NCBI GenBank assembly: GCA_023426245.1
Contig: JAFABB010000033.1
Location: forward strand, 168,614 to 232,613
Length of the DNA stretch: 64,000 bases
Origin: Bacillota bacterium
GTDB lineage: Bacteria > Bacillota > UBA4882 > UBA8346
Direction: 5' to 3'
The translations under genes and the position numbers were made by a program. Positions 26,705 to 35,888 of this stretch are shown piece after piece. Within the stretch, counting starts at the first letter, position 1. The number at the start of each line of letters is the position of its first letter. A model generated the notes under the pieces. That model saw nothing but the letters and a program-made list of their open reading frames with translations, ran no database searches and was not told the origin of the DNA.

Positions 26705-27445
26705 ATGGAATATCAGATTCAACTTGATGTGTTTCAAGGACCGTTAGATTTGCTTTTACATCTTATTGAAAAAGATGAAATTGATATTTATAATATTCCT
26801 ATCGCTTCGATTACGGATAAATACTTGGAATACATCCATACCATGCAGTCCTTGAATTTGGAAACCGTCGGTGATTTTATAGTAATGGCGGCAACTCTTA
26901 TGCAAATTAAAGCCAAAATGTTGCTGCCGCAGGTTGCTTTCCAGGACGAAAACGCCGAGGAAGAGGAAGATCCCCGCTGGGAACTGGCTCAGAAGCTCAT
27001 TGAGTATAAAAAGATTAAAGAAGCCGCCCTAAGTTTGCAAGCTTTAGAGGGCCAGCAGTCCAAGTTTTTTACCCGGATTAGCGGGGAATTCGCCGATAAA
27101 AAAACCGCTCCCGAGCAGGATGGGTTAAAGGATTTATCCATTTGGGATCTGCTTGAAGCTTTTAAAGTGATTATGGAGAGCCTTGAACCTAAAACTCCCG
27201 AGGCGGTTCCCAAACAGATCGTTTCCATTAAACAACGGATGACGGAAATCTTAGATATGATGGCCCTGGACGGAAAAATCTTCTTTAAAAAGGTTTTTAG
27301 CGATGTAACCAGCAAAATCGGTTTAATTACTTGTTTTTTAGCGGTTCTTGAATTAATCCGGCTTCATAAAATCAATGTATTTCAAGAAGCAGTATTTGGT
27401 GAAATAACATTATCTCTACCGGAAAAGGTGTGTAATAGCGTTTGA
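26705..27445 (+). CDS. scpA: Segregation and condensation protein A
   Basis: Kleisin of the SMC-ScpAB condensin. The start region (LDVFQGPLDLLLHLIEKDEIDIYNIPI) and the C-terminal winged helix (VTSKIGLITCFLAVLELIRLHKINVFQ) are characteristic. 246 residues, usual size. Its stop overlaps the TTG start of scpB, so the two are translationally coupled. Confidence 0.95.
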   Translation: MEYQIQLDVFQGPLDLLLHLIEKDEIDIYNIPIASITDKYLEYIHTMQSLNLETVGDFIVMAATLMQIKAKMLLPQVAFQDENAEEEEDPRWELAQKLIEYKKIKEAALSLQALEGQQSKFFTRISGEFADKKTAPEQDGLKDLSIWDLLEAFKVIMESLEPKTPEAVPKQIVSIKQRMTEILDMMALDGKIFFKKVFSDVTSKIGLITCFLAVLELIRLHKINVFQEAVFGEITLSLPEKVCNSV

Positions 27446-28011
27446 ACCTAACAACGGCACGGTCTATTATTGAAGCATTAATCTTTTCTTCCTCTGAGCC
27501 TATTACGAATAAAAATTTGGCGGATATTGTCGGAATTAATGAACATACAGTAAAACAAATGGTAACTGATTTAATTGAAGAGCGTGTCCAAAATAAAAGC
27601 GGTCTTCAAATCATAGAGGTGGCCAGTGGCTATCAATTCGTTACTCATCCTGATTGTGCCCCTTACGTGGAAAAATTACAAAAAGCTCCCCGTAATGCCG
27701 GTCTTTCTCAAGCAGCTATTGAAACTTTAGCCATTATTGCATATAAGCAGCCCATTACCAAAGCGGAAATTGAATCTTTACGCGGGGTTAGTATAGAAAG
27801 CGCTTTGAATACCTTGGTTGAAAAAAACCTAGTGGAAGAGGGCGGGCGCAAGGATGCCCCGGGACGGCCGATTCTTTACCGTACCACCCGGCAGTTTTTA
27901 AAATATTTTGGCTTAAACGATCTCGGTGAATTACCGAAAATACCCGAATGGGTTGATTCGGGGGAAGCTCTAAAATTCGGGGTTGAACAAAGCGGAGGCG
28001 TACAAAAATGA
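27442..28011 (+). CDS. scpB: Segregation and condensation protein B
   Basis: Partner of ScpA in chromosome condensation. Tandem winged helices: IIEALIFSSSEPITNKNLADI in the first and AAIETLAIIAYKQPITKAEIESLRG in the second, then PGRPILYRTTRQFLKYFGL. TTG start inside the scpA stop (TTGA). 189 residues. Confidence 0.95.
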   Translation: MNLTTARSIIEALIFSSSEPITNKNLADIVGINEHTVKQMVTDLIEERVQNKSGLQIIEVASGYQFVTHPDCAPYVEKLQKAPRNAGLSQAAIETLAIIAYKQPITKAEIESLRGVSIESALNTLVEKNLVEEGGRKDAPGRPILYRTTRQFLKYFGLNDLGELPKIPEWVDSGEALKFGVEQSGGVQK

Positions 28012-28322
28012 GAAATTGGATGAAAAGGATGTTTAATCTGGATTTGAACAGGGATAATAACTATTATTGGGGATTAGTTCTGCTACAACTGGCGATTCTT
28101 TCCCTTGTTGCTTATTTAGTAATGGATGCTTATGAGCCCTTGGCCTTTTTGGTCACGTTTTTAATTTGCGGATGGGGCTTTGTATTACTTTGGAAAAGCG
28201 ATAATGATTTGCGTTTTAAAATGGCTCAAATGAAGATCGAAGAATTAGAGGGGAAATTGGAACAGTCCCGCATGTTCGTTATACCGGCTCACCTTCTTAA
28301 AAGAAAACGAGTGAACCACTGA
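28008..28322 (+). CDS. Small membrane protein of unknown function
   Basis: 104 residues, overlapping scpB by 4 bp (ATGA) and the next gene by 1 bp (TGATG). Two adjacent membrane helices (YYWGLVLLQLAILSLVAYLV and LAFLVTFLICGWGFVLLW) are followed by a charged coiled coil (about residues 63-88). It is not recognised; coupling to scpB and the downstream gene indicates it is expressed. Confidence 0.75.
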   Translation: MRNWMKRMFNLDLNRDNNYYWGLVLLQLAILSLVAYLVMDAYEPLAFLVTFLICGWGFVLLWKSDNDLRFKMAQMKIEELEGKLEQSRMFVIPAHLLKRKRVNH

Positions 28323-29431
28323 TGTTCTCAGTAGCAACCGGTTACGTACTTGATATTTTAAAAGATGACCCGGAACTTCAGGAATTATTGATTCAAATTG
28401 ATGGTCAAGGGAAGCCCGAAAAGGCCTATAATTATCCCAAACTCAATCATTTAATTCGTAAGGGTGAAAAAGTTACTGTCAATACTGCTGCCGTCAAACT
28501 TGGACTCGGTACCGGAGGACGGCATTTTGTTATTCCCCAATATGCCGCTGGCGATGAATCCGAATTTCCGGGGCATATTATGAAATTGCGTTATACTCCC
28601 TGGCAATTTCCAGTTTTGGCTGCCGAAGAAGAGGACAGCCCTTACCATGAAGTGCTTAAAAATTGTAAGACTTTGGAAGGGACCCCGGTTGTAATGGCGC
28701 CTCTTCACAGTATGCTGCCGGGGGTCATCTTGGGGTTCCGGGCAGTTTTTCAAAATCCTCGAATCGCTTATATCATGACTGATGGAGCTGCTTTACCCAT
28801 TGCGTTGAGTAATTTGGTCCGGGAATTAAAAAAGAAACAGTTGCTTGATTTAACGGTTACTTCCGGTCATGCCTTTGGAGGCGATTTGGAAGCAGTTAGC
28901 ATTCCTTCGGCAATTCTGGCAGCCAAACAAGGAATAAATCCCGATTTAATCATTATTGCTTTAGGCCCCGGCATTGTAGGGACCGGAACCGCATTTGGCT
29001 TCAGCGGAATCGAACAATCCTGGTATATCGATATTGTGTCCAAATTACACGGCACAGCCTTAGCCGTTCCAAGAATTAGCGATGCGGACTCCCGTGAGCG
29101 TCACTTTGGAATCAGCCATCACTCTTTAACGATTCTTCAATTAGCAAGTCATCCGGCCCTTTTGGGATTGTCGAAACGGCTCCCGAAACCGTTTTTCGAT
29201 CAGATTATCGATAAACTCCGAAATCATCATGTACTCAAAGAGCATCATTGGTATTTGGTGAATGACCCTGCTGTGGAGGAACAGTTTGAAAAATATCAAA
29301 TTCAAGTTAAAACCATGGGCCGTGGCATTCAGGAAGATCCCTGGTTTTTTCAGAGTTCGCTCACTACTGGATTTTTGGCTGGTTTAGCCGCTAAGGGCGA
29401 TTTATCATCTTTGGAATCAATTGTAGAATGA
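28322..29431 (+). CDS. DUF3866-family protein
   Basis: 369 residues. HIMKLRYTPWQFPVLAAEE, APLHSMLPG, the GHAFGGDLEAVSIPSAILAA region and SHHSLTILQLA correspond to DUF3866 as recalled from Bacillota genomes, where it lies next to nudix and spoIIM genes as here. Biochemical role unknown; the hydrophobic alpha/beta pattern suggests a cytoplasmic enzyme. Translationally coupled to the small membrane protein. Confidence 0.85.
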   Translation: MFSVATGYVLDILKDDPELQELLIQIDGQGKPEKAYNYPKLNHLIRKGEKVTVNTAAVKLGLGTGGRHFVIPQYAAGDESEFPGHIMKLRYTPWQFPVLAAEEEDSPYHEVLKNCKTLEGTPVVMAPLHSMLPGVILGFRAVFQNPRIAYIMTDGAALPIALSNLVRELKKKQLLDLTVTSGHAFGGDLEAVSIPSAILAAKQGINPDLIIIALGPGIVGTGTAFGFSGIEQSWYIDIVSKLHGTALAVPRISDADSRERHFGISHHSLTILQLASHPALLGLSKRLPKPFFDQIIDKLRNHHVLKEHHWYLVNDPAVEEQFEKYQIQVKTMGRGIQEDPWFFQSSLTTGFLAGLAAKGDLSSLESIVE

Positions 29432-29444
29432 GAGCGTAGACAAA

Positions 29445-29981
29445 ATGGACCTGGTGGAAAAAACTCAAAAAAAAGAATTGATTTATCAGGGGAAATTTAC
29501 CGAATATTATAAGGATCAAGTGATTCTACCCAACGGAAAAATGTCAACCCGGGAATATCTTCATCATCCCGGGGCGATTGCTGCCGTCCCGCTCCTTGAT
29601 GACGGCCGGATTATTTTAGAAAAACAATTCCGTTATCCAGCCGGCGAGGTTATTTTAGAGATCCCTGCCGGAAAACTTGAGAAGTCCGAAAATCCGGAAG
29701 ACTGTGCCCGCAGGGAATTAACCGAGGAAATAGGGTATGAACCCCAGCAATTAATCCATCTGACCTCGATCTGGACGACTCCCGGTATGACCGATGAGAT
29801 TATTCATCTTTATCTGGCAAAAGGTTTGAAACCCTTGCGCCGTCCAATGGACAGCGATGAGTTTTTAGAAATCGTCGTGATGACCAAACAAGAAGTTTTC
29901 GATCATATGAATAACGATTCCTTGATTGACAGTAAAACAGCTTTAGCTTTGATGATGATAGAATTAAGAAAATTGTGGTAA
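29445..29981 (+). CDS. nudF: ADP-ribose pyrophosphatase-type nudix hydrolase
   Basis: 178 residues. The nudix box GKLEKSENPEDCARRELTEE followed by IG fits Gx5Ex7REUxEExGU. The preceding VPLLDDGRIILEKQFRYPAGEVILEIPAG is the ADPRase signature. It hydrolyses ADP-ribose-like dinucleotides to AMP and a sugar phosphate. Thirteen bases after the DUF3866 gene. Confidence 0.92.
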   Translation: MDLVEKTQKKELIYQGKFTEYYKDQVILPNGKMSTREYLHHPGAIAAVPLLDDGRIILEKQFRYPAGEVILEIPAGKLEKSENPEDCARRELTEEIGYEPQQLIHLTSIWTTPGMTDEIIHLYLAKGLKPLRRPMDSDEFLEIVVMTKQEVFDHMNNDSLIDSKTALALMMIELRKLW

Positions 29982-30044
29982 TTTTGGTTATAAAGGCTTG
30001 TCAACTTGAGTAAAATGTGGAGATTTTGAAAATCGAAGAATAGG

Positions 30045-30728
30045 GTGGCCGGCTTGAAAACTTTAAGTTTGACCTATAATGCTTCCGGAGCGGTTGAAGG
30101 TGCAAGACGGGGCGATGTAGTTGTTATCGTGGATATTATCGATATGTCGACCAGCGCTGAAGTTGCAATTGAAAATGGCGCAATTGCGGTTTTCGGTGCT
30201 GCGCCCAGCGGTTGCAAAGCACCGGTAAATCTAAACCCGGATCGGATTGGATATATCGCCGGTAAAAATGCCTTAAAATATAAAGTTCCTTTAATCGTTG
30301 TAGCTGAGCCTCGTTATGGAACGGAAGACGAACGTAAAAAAAGAGCGGAAATCGCTTTAATGGGAGTTGCCCGCTCGGGTGAAATTGATTATCAAATTAT
30401 TCCCAATATCGGCAGTGAAATCGGGAAACTGACCGATTTTAGAGGTAAAGTGGTATTAATCGTTTCGGATACCGGAGGAGTTTCTTTTGATGCCGCTTAT
30501 AATAACGGGGCGCCAGTAGTTTTGACAGCCACCGTCACCAGAACTCCCGAGAAAAAAGGTATCGCGCCCGCGATGGCTGGAATCGAAAGAGCCATTGAGG
30601 CTGCCAATAAATTTAACTGTGGGATCACCGTAACCGCCGCTAGTGCCAACTCGTTGGAAGATGTACTGGCTGCTCAATATCTTACTCAACTGATTGTCAA
30701 TAAAGGTTTTTTGGATATCCAAAACTAG
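30045..30728 (+). CDS. Conserved protein between nudF and spoIIM, weakly ComB-like
   Basis: 227 residues; GTG 30045, or TTG 30054 which is better spaced from AGGGTGG. The opening GDVVVIVDIIDMSTSAEVAIENGA recalls the N-terminus of the 2-phosphosulfolactate phosphatase (ComB) family, where a VVIDVLRATTT motif is followed by an ALxxGA helix. VVLIVSDTGGVSFDAAYNNGA could match the SNGT-type loop. The resemblance is partial, so no reaction is assigned. Position between nudF and spoIIM is common in Clostridia-like genomes. Confidence 0.5.
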   Translation: MAGLKTLSLTYNASGAVEGARRGDVVVIVDIIDMSTSAEVAIENGAIAVFGAAPSGCKAPVNLNPDRIGYIAGKNALKYKVPLIVVAEPRYGTEDERKKRAEIALMGVARSGEIDYQIIPNIGSEIGKLTDFRGKVVLIVSDTGGVSFDAAYNNGAPVVLTATVTRTPEKKGIAPAMAGIERAIEAANKFNCGITVTAASANSLEDVLAAQYLTQLIVNKGFLDIQN

Positions 30729-30730
30729 TA

Positions 30731-30831
30731 GAGCGTATCGTAAATAAATGGCAATCAGAAAGGGGGGAAGATACGCTCCACTTAAGTAAAACGTTCACAA
30801 TCATTGAGTAGTCATTTAGAGAACGTTTTAC
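30731..30831. repeat. Two consecutive inverted repeats upstream of spoIIM
   Basis: First pair GAGCGTATC (30731-30739) / GATACGCTC (30770-30778). Second pair GTAAAACGTTC (30786-30796) / GAACGTTTTAC (30821-30831). Both are perfect. They could be a terminator-like structure for the upstream gene, though without a T run, or operator sites. Confidence 0.6.
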
Positions 30832-30931
30832 GAGAGTTACACCTTTTTCATTTATATTTTGGAATTCAATCATATATTCCTCTGCTTGACCATAAATTGA
30901 GTATGATGGGACAAGGGGGAGGAAATTTTTT

Positions 30932-31549
30932 ATGCTCAAAATTCAAGATTTAATTCGCGATTATTTTCGTGAAAGAATATTTCTATTGGCTTTAGTGGCT
31001 ATCCTTTTTACCATGGGAATCATCTTTGGAGTTTTGGCTGCCGGAATCCTGGATAAACATCAAAAAGTTGATTTGATGAATTATTTGAATCAGGGGCTTC
31101 ACGGGCCACTCATTCAAAATCAAGCCTATACCAAACAAACCATCATATCCAACATTCAAATGGTTTTCTTTCTTTTTTTTATGGGAATAAGTGTAATTGG
31201 GGTTCCTTTGGCGCTTTTATTGGTTTTTACCCGGGGTTTTATTTTGGGATTTAGCACGGGCTTTCTTTTTCAAGCCATGGGCCTTAAAGGGTTTGTCCTC
31301 ACAATGACTGGGATTGTACCTCATAATATCTTATTTATCCCGGCGCTTTTTCTGATGGTTATCGCCATCATGGATTGTGCGGCCGCTTTAACCAAAATCC
31401 GTTTCACCAAAAAACCAGTTGCCCTAAGCTCTGAACTAGTCAAATGTTCAATTTTAACTTTTGGTGTACTATTGGTGATGATTTTAGCCGGTTTTGTGCA
31501 AGGAAATATATCGCCTCTGGTGACAGCGTGGTTTACCAAATTTATCTGA
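30932..31549 (+). CDS. spoIIM: Stage II sporulation protein M
   Basis: Component of the SpoIID-M-P engulfment complex. 205 residues with five membrane segments; an extracytoplasmic loop lies between the first and second (about 40-75). VPLALLLVFTRGFILGFSTGF and GIVPHNILFIPALFLMV are SpoIIM-like. GGGGGAGG lies before the ATG. Confirms that the host makes endospores, or descends from ones that do. Confidence 0.93.
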   Translation: MLKIQDLIRDYFRERIFLLALVAILFTMGIIFGVLAAGILDKHQKVDLMNYLNQGLHGPLIQNQAYTKQTIISNIQMVFFLFFMGISVIGVPLALLLVFTRGFILGFSTGFLFQAMGLKGFVLTMTGIVPHNILFIPALFLMVIAIMDCAAALTKIRFTKKPVALSSELVKCSILTFGVLLVMILAGFVQGNISPLVTAWFTKFI

Positions 31550-31719
31550 CAACATGGAGGATTTTTATTAAATTTGACTTTCTGGTATAAATCCCGAGGA
31601 AAATACGTTCTTTGCTTGAAATGGAAATGTTTCCTGTCACTCTAAAAAAGGAGTTGTCATAAAAATTGTCGAAAATTATTTAGGAACCATTCTGAAAGCT
31701 AACTAAAGGAGTGACAGTA

Positions 31720-32610
31720 TTGCAAGAGACTCTTCAAGATTACCTCAATTACCTTTCGGTAGAACGTGGTTTGGCCAAAAATACTCTAGAATCTTATGGC
31801 AGAGATCTAAATCAATATTTGGATTATCTTCAAGAAAAGAAAAAACTTAACCTCGAGGGAACCACGCAAGCTACTGTAATTGGATATTTACTTCAATTGC
31901 AGGCCCGGGGTAAGGCAACTGCCACGCTATCCAGAAGTCTGGCTGCCATTAAGTCTTATTATCATTATATGGCAAGAGAAAAAAGGATTGAACGGGATCC
32001 AACAGTAAATTTGGATGCTCCAAAACAAGAAAAGCGTTTACCGCGAGTATTATCCGTAAATGAAGTTGAAAAACTTTTAGAACAACCGGATATTAAAAAC
32101 CCGGTTGGAATTCGAGATCGCGCGATGCTCGAAGTTCTTTATGCAACTGGTCTCCGTGTATCCGAACTGGTATCATTAAAAGTAGAAGATGTTAATTTAG
32201 ACACCGGTTATATTAAATGTTATGGAAAAGGTTCAAAAGAAAGAATTGTTCCTCTCGGCTCAGTCGCCATTAAATTCTTACGGTTATACCAAGAGCATGC
32301 CCGTAAATTTTTAGCATCTCAGATCGGAGAAAATACACTTTTTTTGAATCATCACGGTAAAGGCTTAACCCGGCAAGGTTTTTGGAAAATCATTAAAAAA
32401 TATGCCGATAATCTAAATATCCTAACTGATATTACCCCCCATACACTGCGTCATTCTTTTGCCACTCATCTTCTGGAAAACGGCGCCGACCTACGCTCGG
32501 TACAAGAAATGCTAGGACATGCCGATATTGCAACGACTCAGATTTATACGCATTTAACCAACGGCAAGATTAAGGATGTTTATGAAAAAACTCATCCTCG
32601 AGCACAATAA
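31720..32610 (+). CDS. xerD: Tyrosine recombinase XerD
   Basis: Site-specific recombinase for chromosome dimer resolution at dif. The N-terminal SAM-like core-binding domain (LQDYLNYLSVERGLAKNTLESY) precedes the catalytic domain with R (ATGLRVSELVSL), K (YGKGSKER), HxxR (HTLRHSFATHLL), H (MLGHADI) and Y (TTQIYTH). AAAGGAG is directly followed by GTG 31711, so TTG 31720 with normal spacing is preferred. About 296 residues, normal. Unlinked to mobile elements. Confidence 0.92.
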   Translation: MQETLQDYLNYLSVERGLAKNTLESYGRDLNQYLDYLQEKKKLNLEGTTQATVIGYLLQLQARGKATATLSRSLAAIKSYYHYMAREKRIERDPTVNLDAPKQEKRLPRVLSVNEVEKLLEQPDIKNPVGIRDRAMLEVLYATGLRVSELVSLKVEDVNLDTGYIKCYGKGSKERIVPLGSVAIKFLRLYQEHARKFLASQIGENTLFLNHHGKGLTRQGFWKIIKKYADNLNILTDITPHTLRHSFATHLLENGADLRSVQEMLGHADIATTQIYTHLTNGKIKDVYEKTHPRAQ

Positions 32611-32955
32611 AAGCGAATGCCCGGAACAGAATTTGTTTTCGTGATCGGTATGGGGATTTGAACGAATGAAAAAAATTGATATTCAATCATAATCATTCGT
32701 CAAAAATAGAATACTTTTAAGAGGCTGTCTAAAAAGTACTTGAAAATTAATAAGAAATACAATATATAGCTTCTATGAATATGTTTATTTCTTTCAATAT
32801 ATTGTATTTCTTTTTCGATCAATTTCTTTTTGGGACAGCCCCTTTTTTTCATTGGATTTGCTATACTATAATTAAGGGATCAACTTTGAAAACAGAGCTA
32901 TTGTCCGGAAATAATCCTTTATCTTTATTAAAAGGTGGAAAGGAAAGGAGTTTTA
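32611..32955. other. Intergenic region between xerD and rbgA
   Basis: Occupied mainly by palindromic element copy A (32721-32843). A TATACTATAAT stretch at 32862-32872 is a plausible -10 region for rbgA; no -35 was found at good spacing. Confidence 0.5.
32721..32843. repeat. GGCTGTC-ended palindromic element, copy A (MITE-like)
   Basis: The outer ends GAGGCTGTCT and GGGACAGCCCC are inverted. Inside lies a perfect 16-bp inverted repeat, AAGAAATACAATATAT (32752-32767) against 32797-32812. Total about 123 bp. Copy B at 62873 has the same architecture with an almost identical inner stem. No transposase gene is present. Confidence 0.8.
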
Positions 32956-33786
32956 ATGCAGGAAATTCATTGGTATCCCGGCCATATGGCAAAGGCTAAA
33001 CGGGAATTGACCGAATTAATTCGTTACATAGACCTTATTTTGGAGGTACGGGATGCCCGGTTGCCGATAGCCAGTCATAACGACGATTTGGAAACCTTAT
33101 TAGCCCGAAAACCCTTGATGGTAATTTTAAATAAAGTTGATTTGGCAGATCCGGGGGTAACCAAAGCCTGGGTTCAATGGTTTCAAAACTCTTCCATTCC
33201 CGTATTGGAAGTAGAGGGTAAAAGCGGAACCGGTATTGATAAGATTTGGCGCTTAATCCCCAAGTTGATAACGACTAGTAAAACCAGAACCATCATTCGA
33301 GTCGGAGTTGTCGGCATTCCAAATGTGGGTAAGTCTACGATTTTAAACCGCTTAACGGGTACCGGTTCTGCCAAAACCGGAAACAGGCCCGGAGTGACCC
33401 GCGGCAAACAATGGGTCAAACGGAATGGTATCGAAATATTGGATACTCCGGGTCTACTGCCTCCGAAAATTATTAAGCAAGAAGATGGTTTAAAGCTGGC
33501 TCTTGTCGGGACGATTCGCGAGGAAATTTTACCGGCTTATGATTTATCTTTGAAATTATTGGAGATGCTTGGGGAAGAAATTTTTCATTGGAAGGCAAAT
33601 GGAGCGGAAAAAATGCCAGCTCCGGAAGAACAGCTAGAGTGGTTTGCCAAAAAAAGGGGGTTTCTCTTAAAAGGGAATATGCCGGATTTAAACCGGGCGG
33701 TTTCCATCTTGTTGAAAGAGTTTCGGGATGGTAAGTTAGGACGGATAAGCCTAGAAGTTCCTGAAAGAGCGTCCTCGGACGGATAA
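32956..33786 (+). CDS. rbgA: Ribosome biogenesis GTPase RbgA (YlqF)
   Basis: Circularly permuted GTPase for late 50S assembly. HWYPGHMAKAKRE opens the protein; G4 NKVDL (about residue 60), G1 GIPNVGKSTI (about 125) and G3 DTPGLLPP follow in permuted order. ATG 32956 has AAAGGAG upstream; 276 residues. The 3' end is odd: a 24-bp segment is duplicated across the stop codon, so the last residues and the stop are products of that duplication. Confidence 0.94.
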   Translation: MQEIHWYPGHMAKAKRELTELIRYIDLILEVRDARLPIASHNDDLETLLARKPLMVILNKVDLADPGVTKAWVQWFQNSSIPVLEVEGKSGTGIDKIWRLIPKLITTSKTRTIIRVGVVGIPNVGKSTILNRLTGTGSAKTGNRPGVTRGKQWVKRNGIEILDTPGLLPPKIIKQEDGLKLALVGTIREEILPAYDLSLKLLEMLGEEIFHWKANGAEKMPAPEEQLEWFAKKRGFLLKGNMPDLNRAVSILLKEFRDGKLGRISLEVPERASSDG

Positions 33787-33800
33787 GCCTAGAAGTTCCT
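33739..33800. repeat. 24-bp direct duplication across the rbgA stop codon
   Basis: GGACGGATAAGCCTAGAAGT plus TCCT occurs at 33739-33762 and again, identical, at 33777-33800 (unit spacing 38 bp). In the first copy the frame reads through; in the second the shifted frame creates the TAA stop at 33784-33786. A third partial word (CCAGAAGTTCC) follows. Confidence 0.9.
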
Positions 33801-33829
33801 CCAGAAGTTCCAAACCATGTTTGGTTAGG

Positions 33830-34867
33830 TCATCCCTCGGCAGGATCCGTCCCGTGATTGATGATTTTAAGTAAAACAAATCCACCGATAATCGTTGATA
33901 AATAATAACTCACAAAACGCCAGGCCAAAATGAAGATCGCTCTGATATGCAATGGAATGAATACAAACACCGAAAACAGGCTCAATTCCATGACGCCGCT
34001 GCCGCCGGGAATGGGTAAATACGCCAGAATGAACACTAAAATAAACTGAAAAAGAATACTCTCCAGAAAGACTTGGGTCGCATTGTAATTGAACGCATAC
34101 ATCAATAATGGAGCAATCGAGAAAAAAACCGCCCAATATAGGAAGGTAAAAAGTATTGTCAAATAAAAATTGAGGCCTTTACGGAATAATTTTATGGAGT
34201 CATGAAAAACATCCAATTCGCTTAATGATTTATTTAGCAACGGTTGAAACCTATTTCCCAGCTTCATAAACTCCAAGCTGCGAATCAAAAATGCCACCAA
34301 ATTTCGGGCGATTTTGGGTTTGATAATAAAAGTAATCAGGACGATCGATAATAATAATGCTACAGGAATTGCAACTGTGGTGATTTGATGAACCAAACCA
34401 CTGGAAAATTTGGCATAATAAAAAAACAGCAATAATGGAGAAAGCAGAGTAAATAGTAAAGTCGTAAAAATAACCCGAATTGTTACAATAGCACTTGATT
34501 TACCAGGTTGGATGCCGTTTTTACATAATAAATAAATTTGAGTCGGCACGCCTCCCGAACTGAAAGGCGTAACATTGCCGGAAAAGGCTGTGGCTAAATT
34601 AATTCCCAATACTTTGCGAAAGGATATTTGATCCCCTAAACCGGTTGCAATTAAGCGGATTCGAATGGTTTCAATCAGCCAGGAGCAAATTAAAGCGATA
34701 AAGGACACTAGAAAAGCCCAGTAATTAAGGGAATCCCACTGAAACCATTTCCGGGTTGAGGCCGACTTGAAAAAAAGATAACTTGAACTGATTAAAGTAA
34801 AAATTAATACCAAGCTGAGCCCTTTTTTTATCCAAGCATTGATGGGCAATGATGTCTGCTGGTTCAA
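33830..34867 (-). CDS. Lysylphosphatidylglycerol-synthase-TM-like (YbhN/UPF0104) membrane protein
   Basis: About 345 residues, seven to eight hydrophobic segments. Motifs typical of the family include ATAFSGNVTPFSSGGVPTQIYLLCKNG and AYLPIPGGSGVMELSLFSVF. The start was moved to TTG 34867 because AGGAGG lies six to eight bases before it; the ATG at 34891 has no site. Only the membrane (flippase-like) module is present, without the MprF synthase domain. It lies downstream of the rbgA gene on the opposite strand. Confidence 0.85.
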   Translation of the reverse strand: MNQQTSLPINAWIKKGLSLVLIFTLISSSYLFFKSASTRKWFQWDSLNYWAFLVSFIALICSWLIETIRIRLIATGLGDQISFRKVLGINLATAFSGNVTPFSSGGVPTQIYLLCKNGIQPGKSSAIVTIRVIFTTLLFTLLSPLLLFFYYAKFSSGLVHQITTVAIPVALLLSIVLITFIIKPKIARNLVAFLIRSLEFMKLGNRFQPLLNKSLSELDVFHDSIKLFRKGLNFYLTILFTFLYWAVFFSIAPLLMYAFNYNATQVFLESILFQFILVFILAYLPIPGGSGVMELSLFSVFVFIPLHIRAIFILAWRFVSYYLSTIIGGFVLLKIINHGTDPAEG

Positions 34868-35064
34868 ACCGCGCCTCCTGAAATAAAACATAATCTAAAT
34901 TAAAATTCTCCTTTTTATGAATATTTCCTGCTAGAAAATCCTGAAACTGCTGTTCATAAATTCCAATCGACTTTTTGCATATCGATTCATTTTTAGATGA
35001 TAACCAGCAAAAGAACACAGTATATTTTTCGGCAAAAAATTAACAAAGATAACATCTTGCGATA

Positions 35065-35073
35065 TGCTATAAT
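35065..35073 (+). promoter_or_regulatory. Extended -10 promoter element of the rnhB-ylqG-ylqH operon
   Basis: TGCTATAAT, i.e. TGn followed by TATAAT, about 110 bp upstream of rnhB in an AT-rich region. No good -35 is apparent, as allowed for extended -10 promoters. Confidence 0.45.
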
Positions 35074-35180
35074 AAATTTATTCTAAAAACATAGGTTTCA
35101 TTATCGATTGAATCGGTAGCTGTCAGTTTTCTATAAAGTTTTAAAAACTTTTTCCGATGACACCGGTATAGGTGATTAAT

Positions 35181-35888
35181 TTGGCAAAGAAAAATGCAAA
35201 ATCATTCCAAAAGCTCGAAAAATATACCCATTTACCATGGGAAGAACGCATTATTCACGAAAAACAATGCTGGGAAAGGGGTTTCCAAAGAGTAGCCGGT
35301 TTTGATGAAGCCGGAAGAGGCCCTTTGGCCGGCCCGGTGGTGGCTGCCTGTTTTGTGATTCCCGGCGATTTTTATTTGGAAGGCCTCAATGATTCCAAAC
35401 AATTAACAGTTTTACGCCGTGAACGTTTTTATCAAATTCTTACTTGCGGAAACTATGAATTTGGCATAGGTATTGTTGAAGCTGAAGAAATCGACAGAAT
35501 TAATATCTACCAGGCCTCCAGGCAAGCTATGGCAAAAGCTCTACAGAACTTAAAAGAGTCTCCGGATTATTTGCTGGTTGATGCTTTGCAGATCCCGAGT
35601 ACTGACATTATGCAACAGGCCATTATTCATGGTGATGCTCTTTCGGTTTCCATAGCTGCCGCTTCGGTAATTGCCAAATGCACCCGTGATGCCATAATGG
35701 TACGATATGATTCCCTTTATCCGGGCTATGGTTTCGCCAAACACAAAGGCTATCCAACCCAGGAGCACTACTCGGCTTTGGAAAAACTTGGACCATCGCC
35801 TATTCATCGATTGTCTTTTCGTCTGGATAAAAATGACAATTTGCGGACCTTGAATTTATTTGGAGAAGATGGGGTCGTGAAATTTTGA
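35181..35888 (+). CDS. rnhB: Ribonuclease HII
   Basis: Removes RNA from RNA/DNA hybrids. Catalytic motifs: the GFDEAGRGPLAGPVVAA acidic site, LNDSKQLT, VDALQIPS (third Asp) and KCTRDAIM (last Asp), then GYGFAKHKGYPTQEH. About 235 residues. TTG 35181 is preferred, five bases after AGGTGA; GTG 35172 is possible. It overlaps the next gene (TTGA). Confidence 0.94.
   Translation: MAKKNAKSFQKLEKYTHLPWEERIIHEKQCWERGFQRVAGFDEAGRGPLAGPVVAACFVIPGDFYLEGLNDSKQLTVLRRERFYQILTCGNYEFGIGIVEAEEIDRINIYQASRQAMAKALQNLKESPDYLLVDALQIPSTDIMQQAIIHGDALSVSIAAASVIAKCTRDAIMVRYDSLYPGYGFAKHKGYPTQEHYSALEKLGPSPIHRLSFRLDKNDNLRTLNLFGEDGVVKF

Noticed and set aside
31720..32610. Phage or integrative-element integrase
   Set aside because: Sequence, length and housekeeping context fit XerD; no phage genes or attachment sites adjoin.
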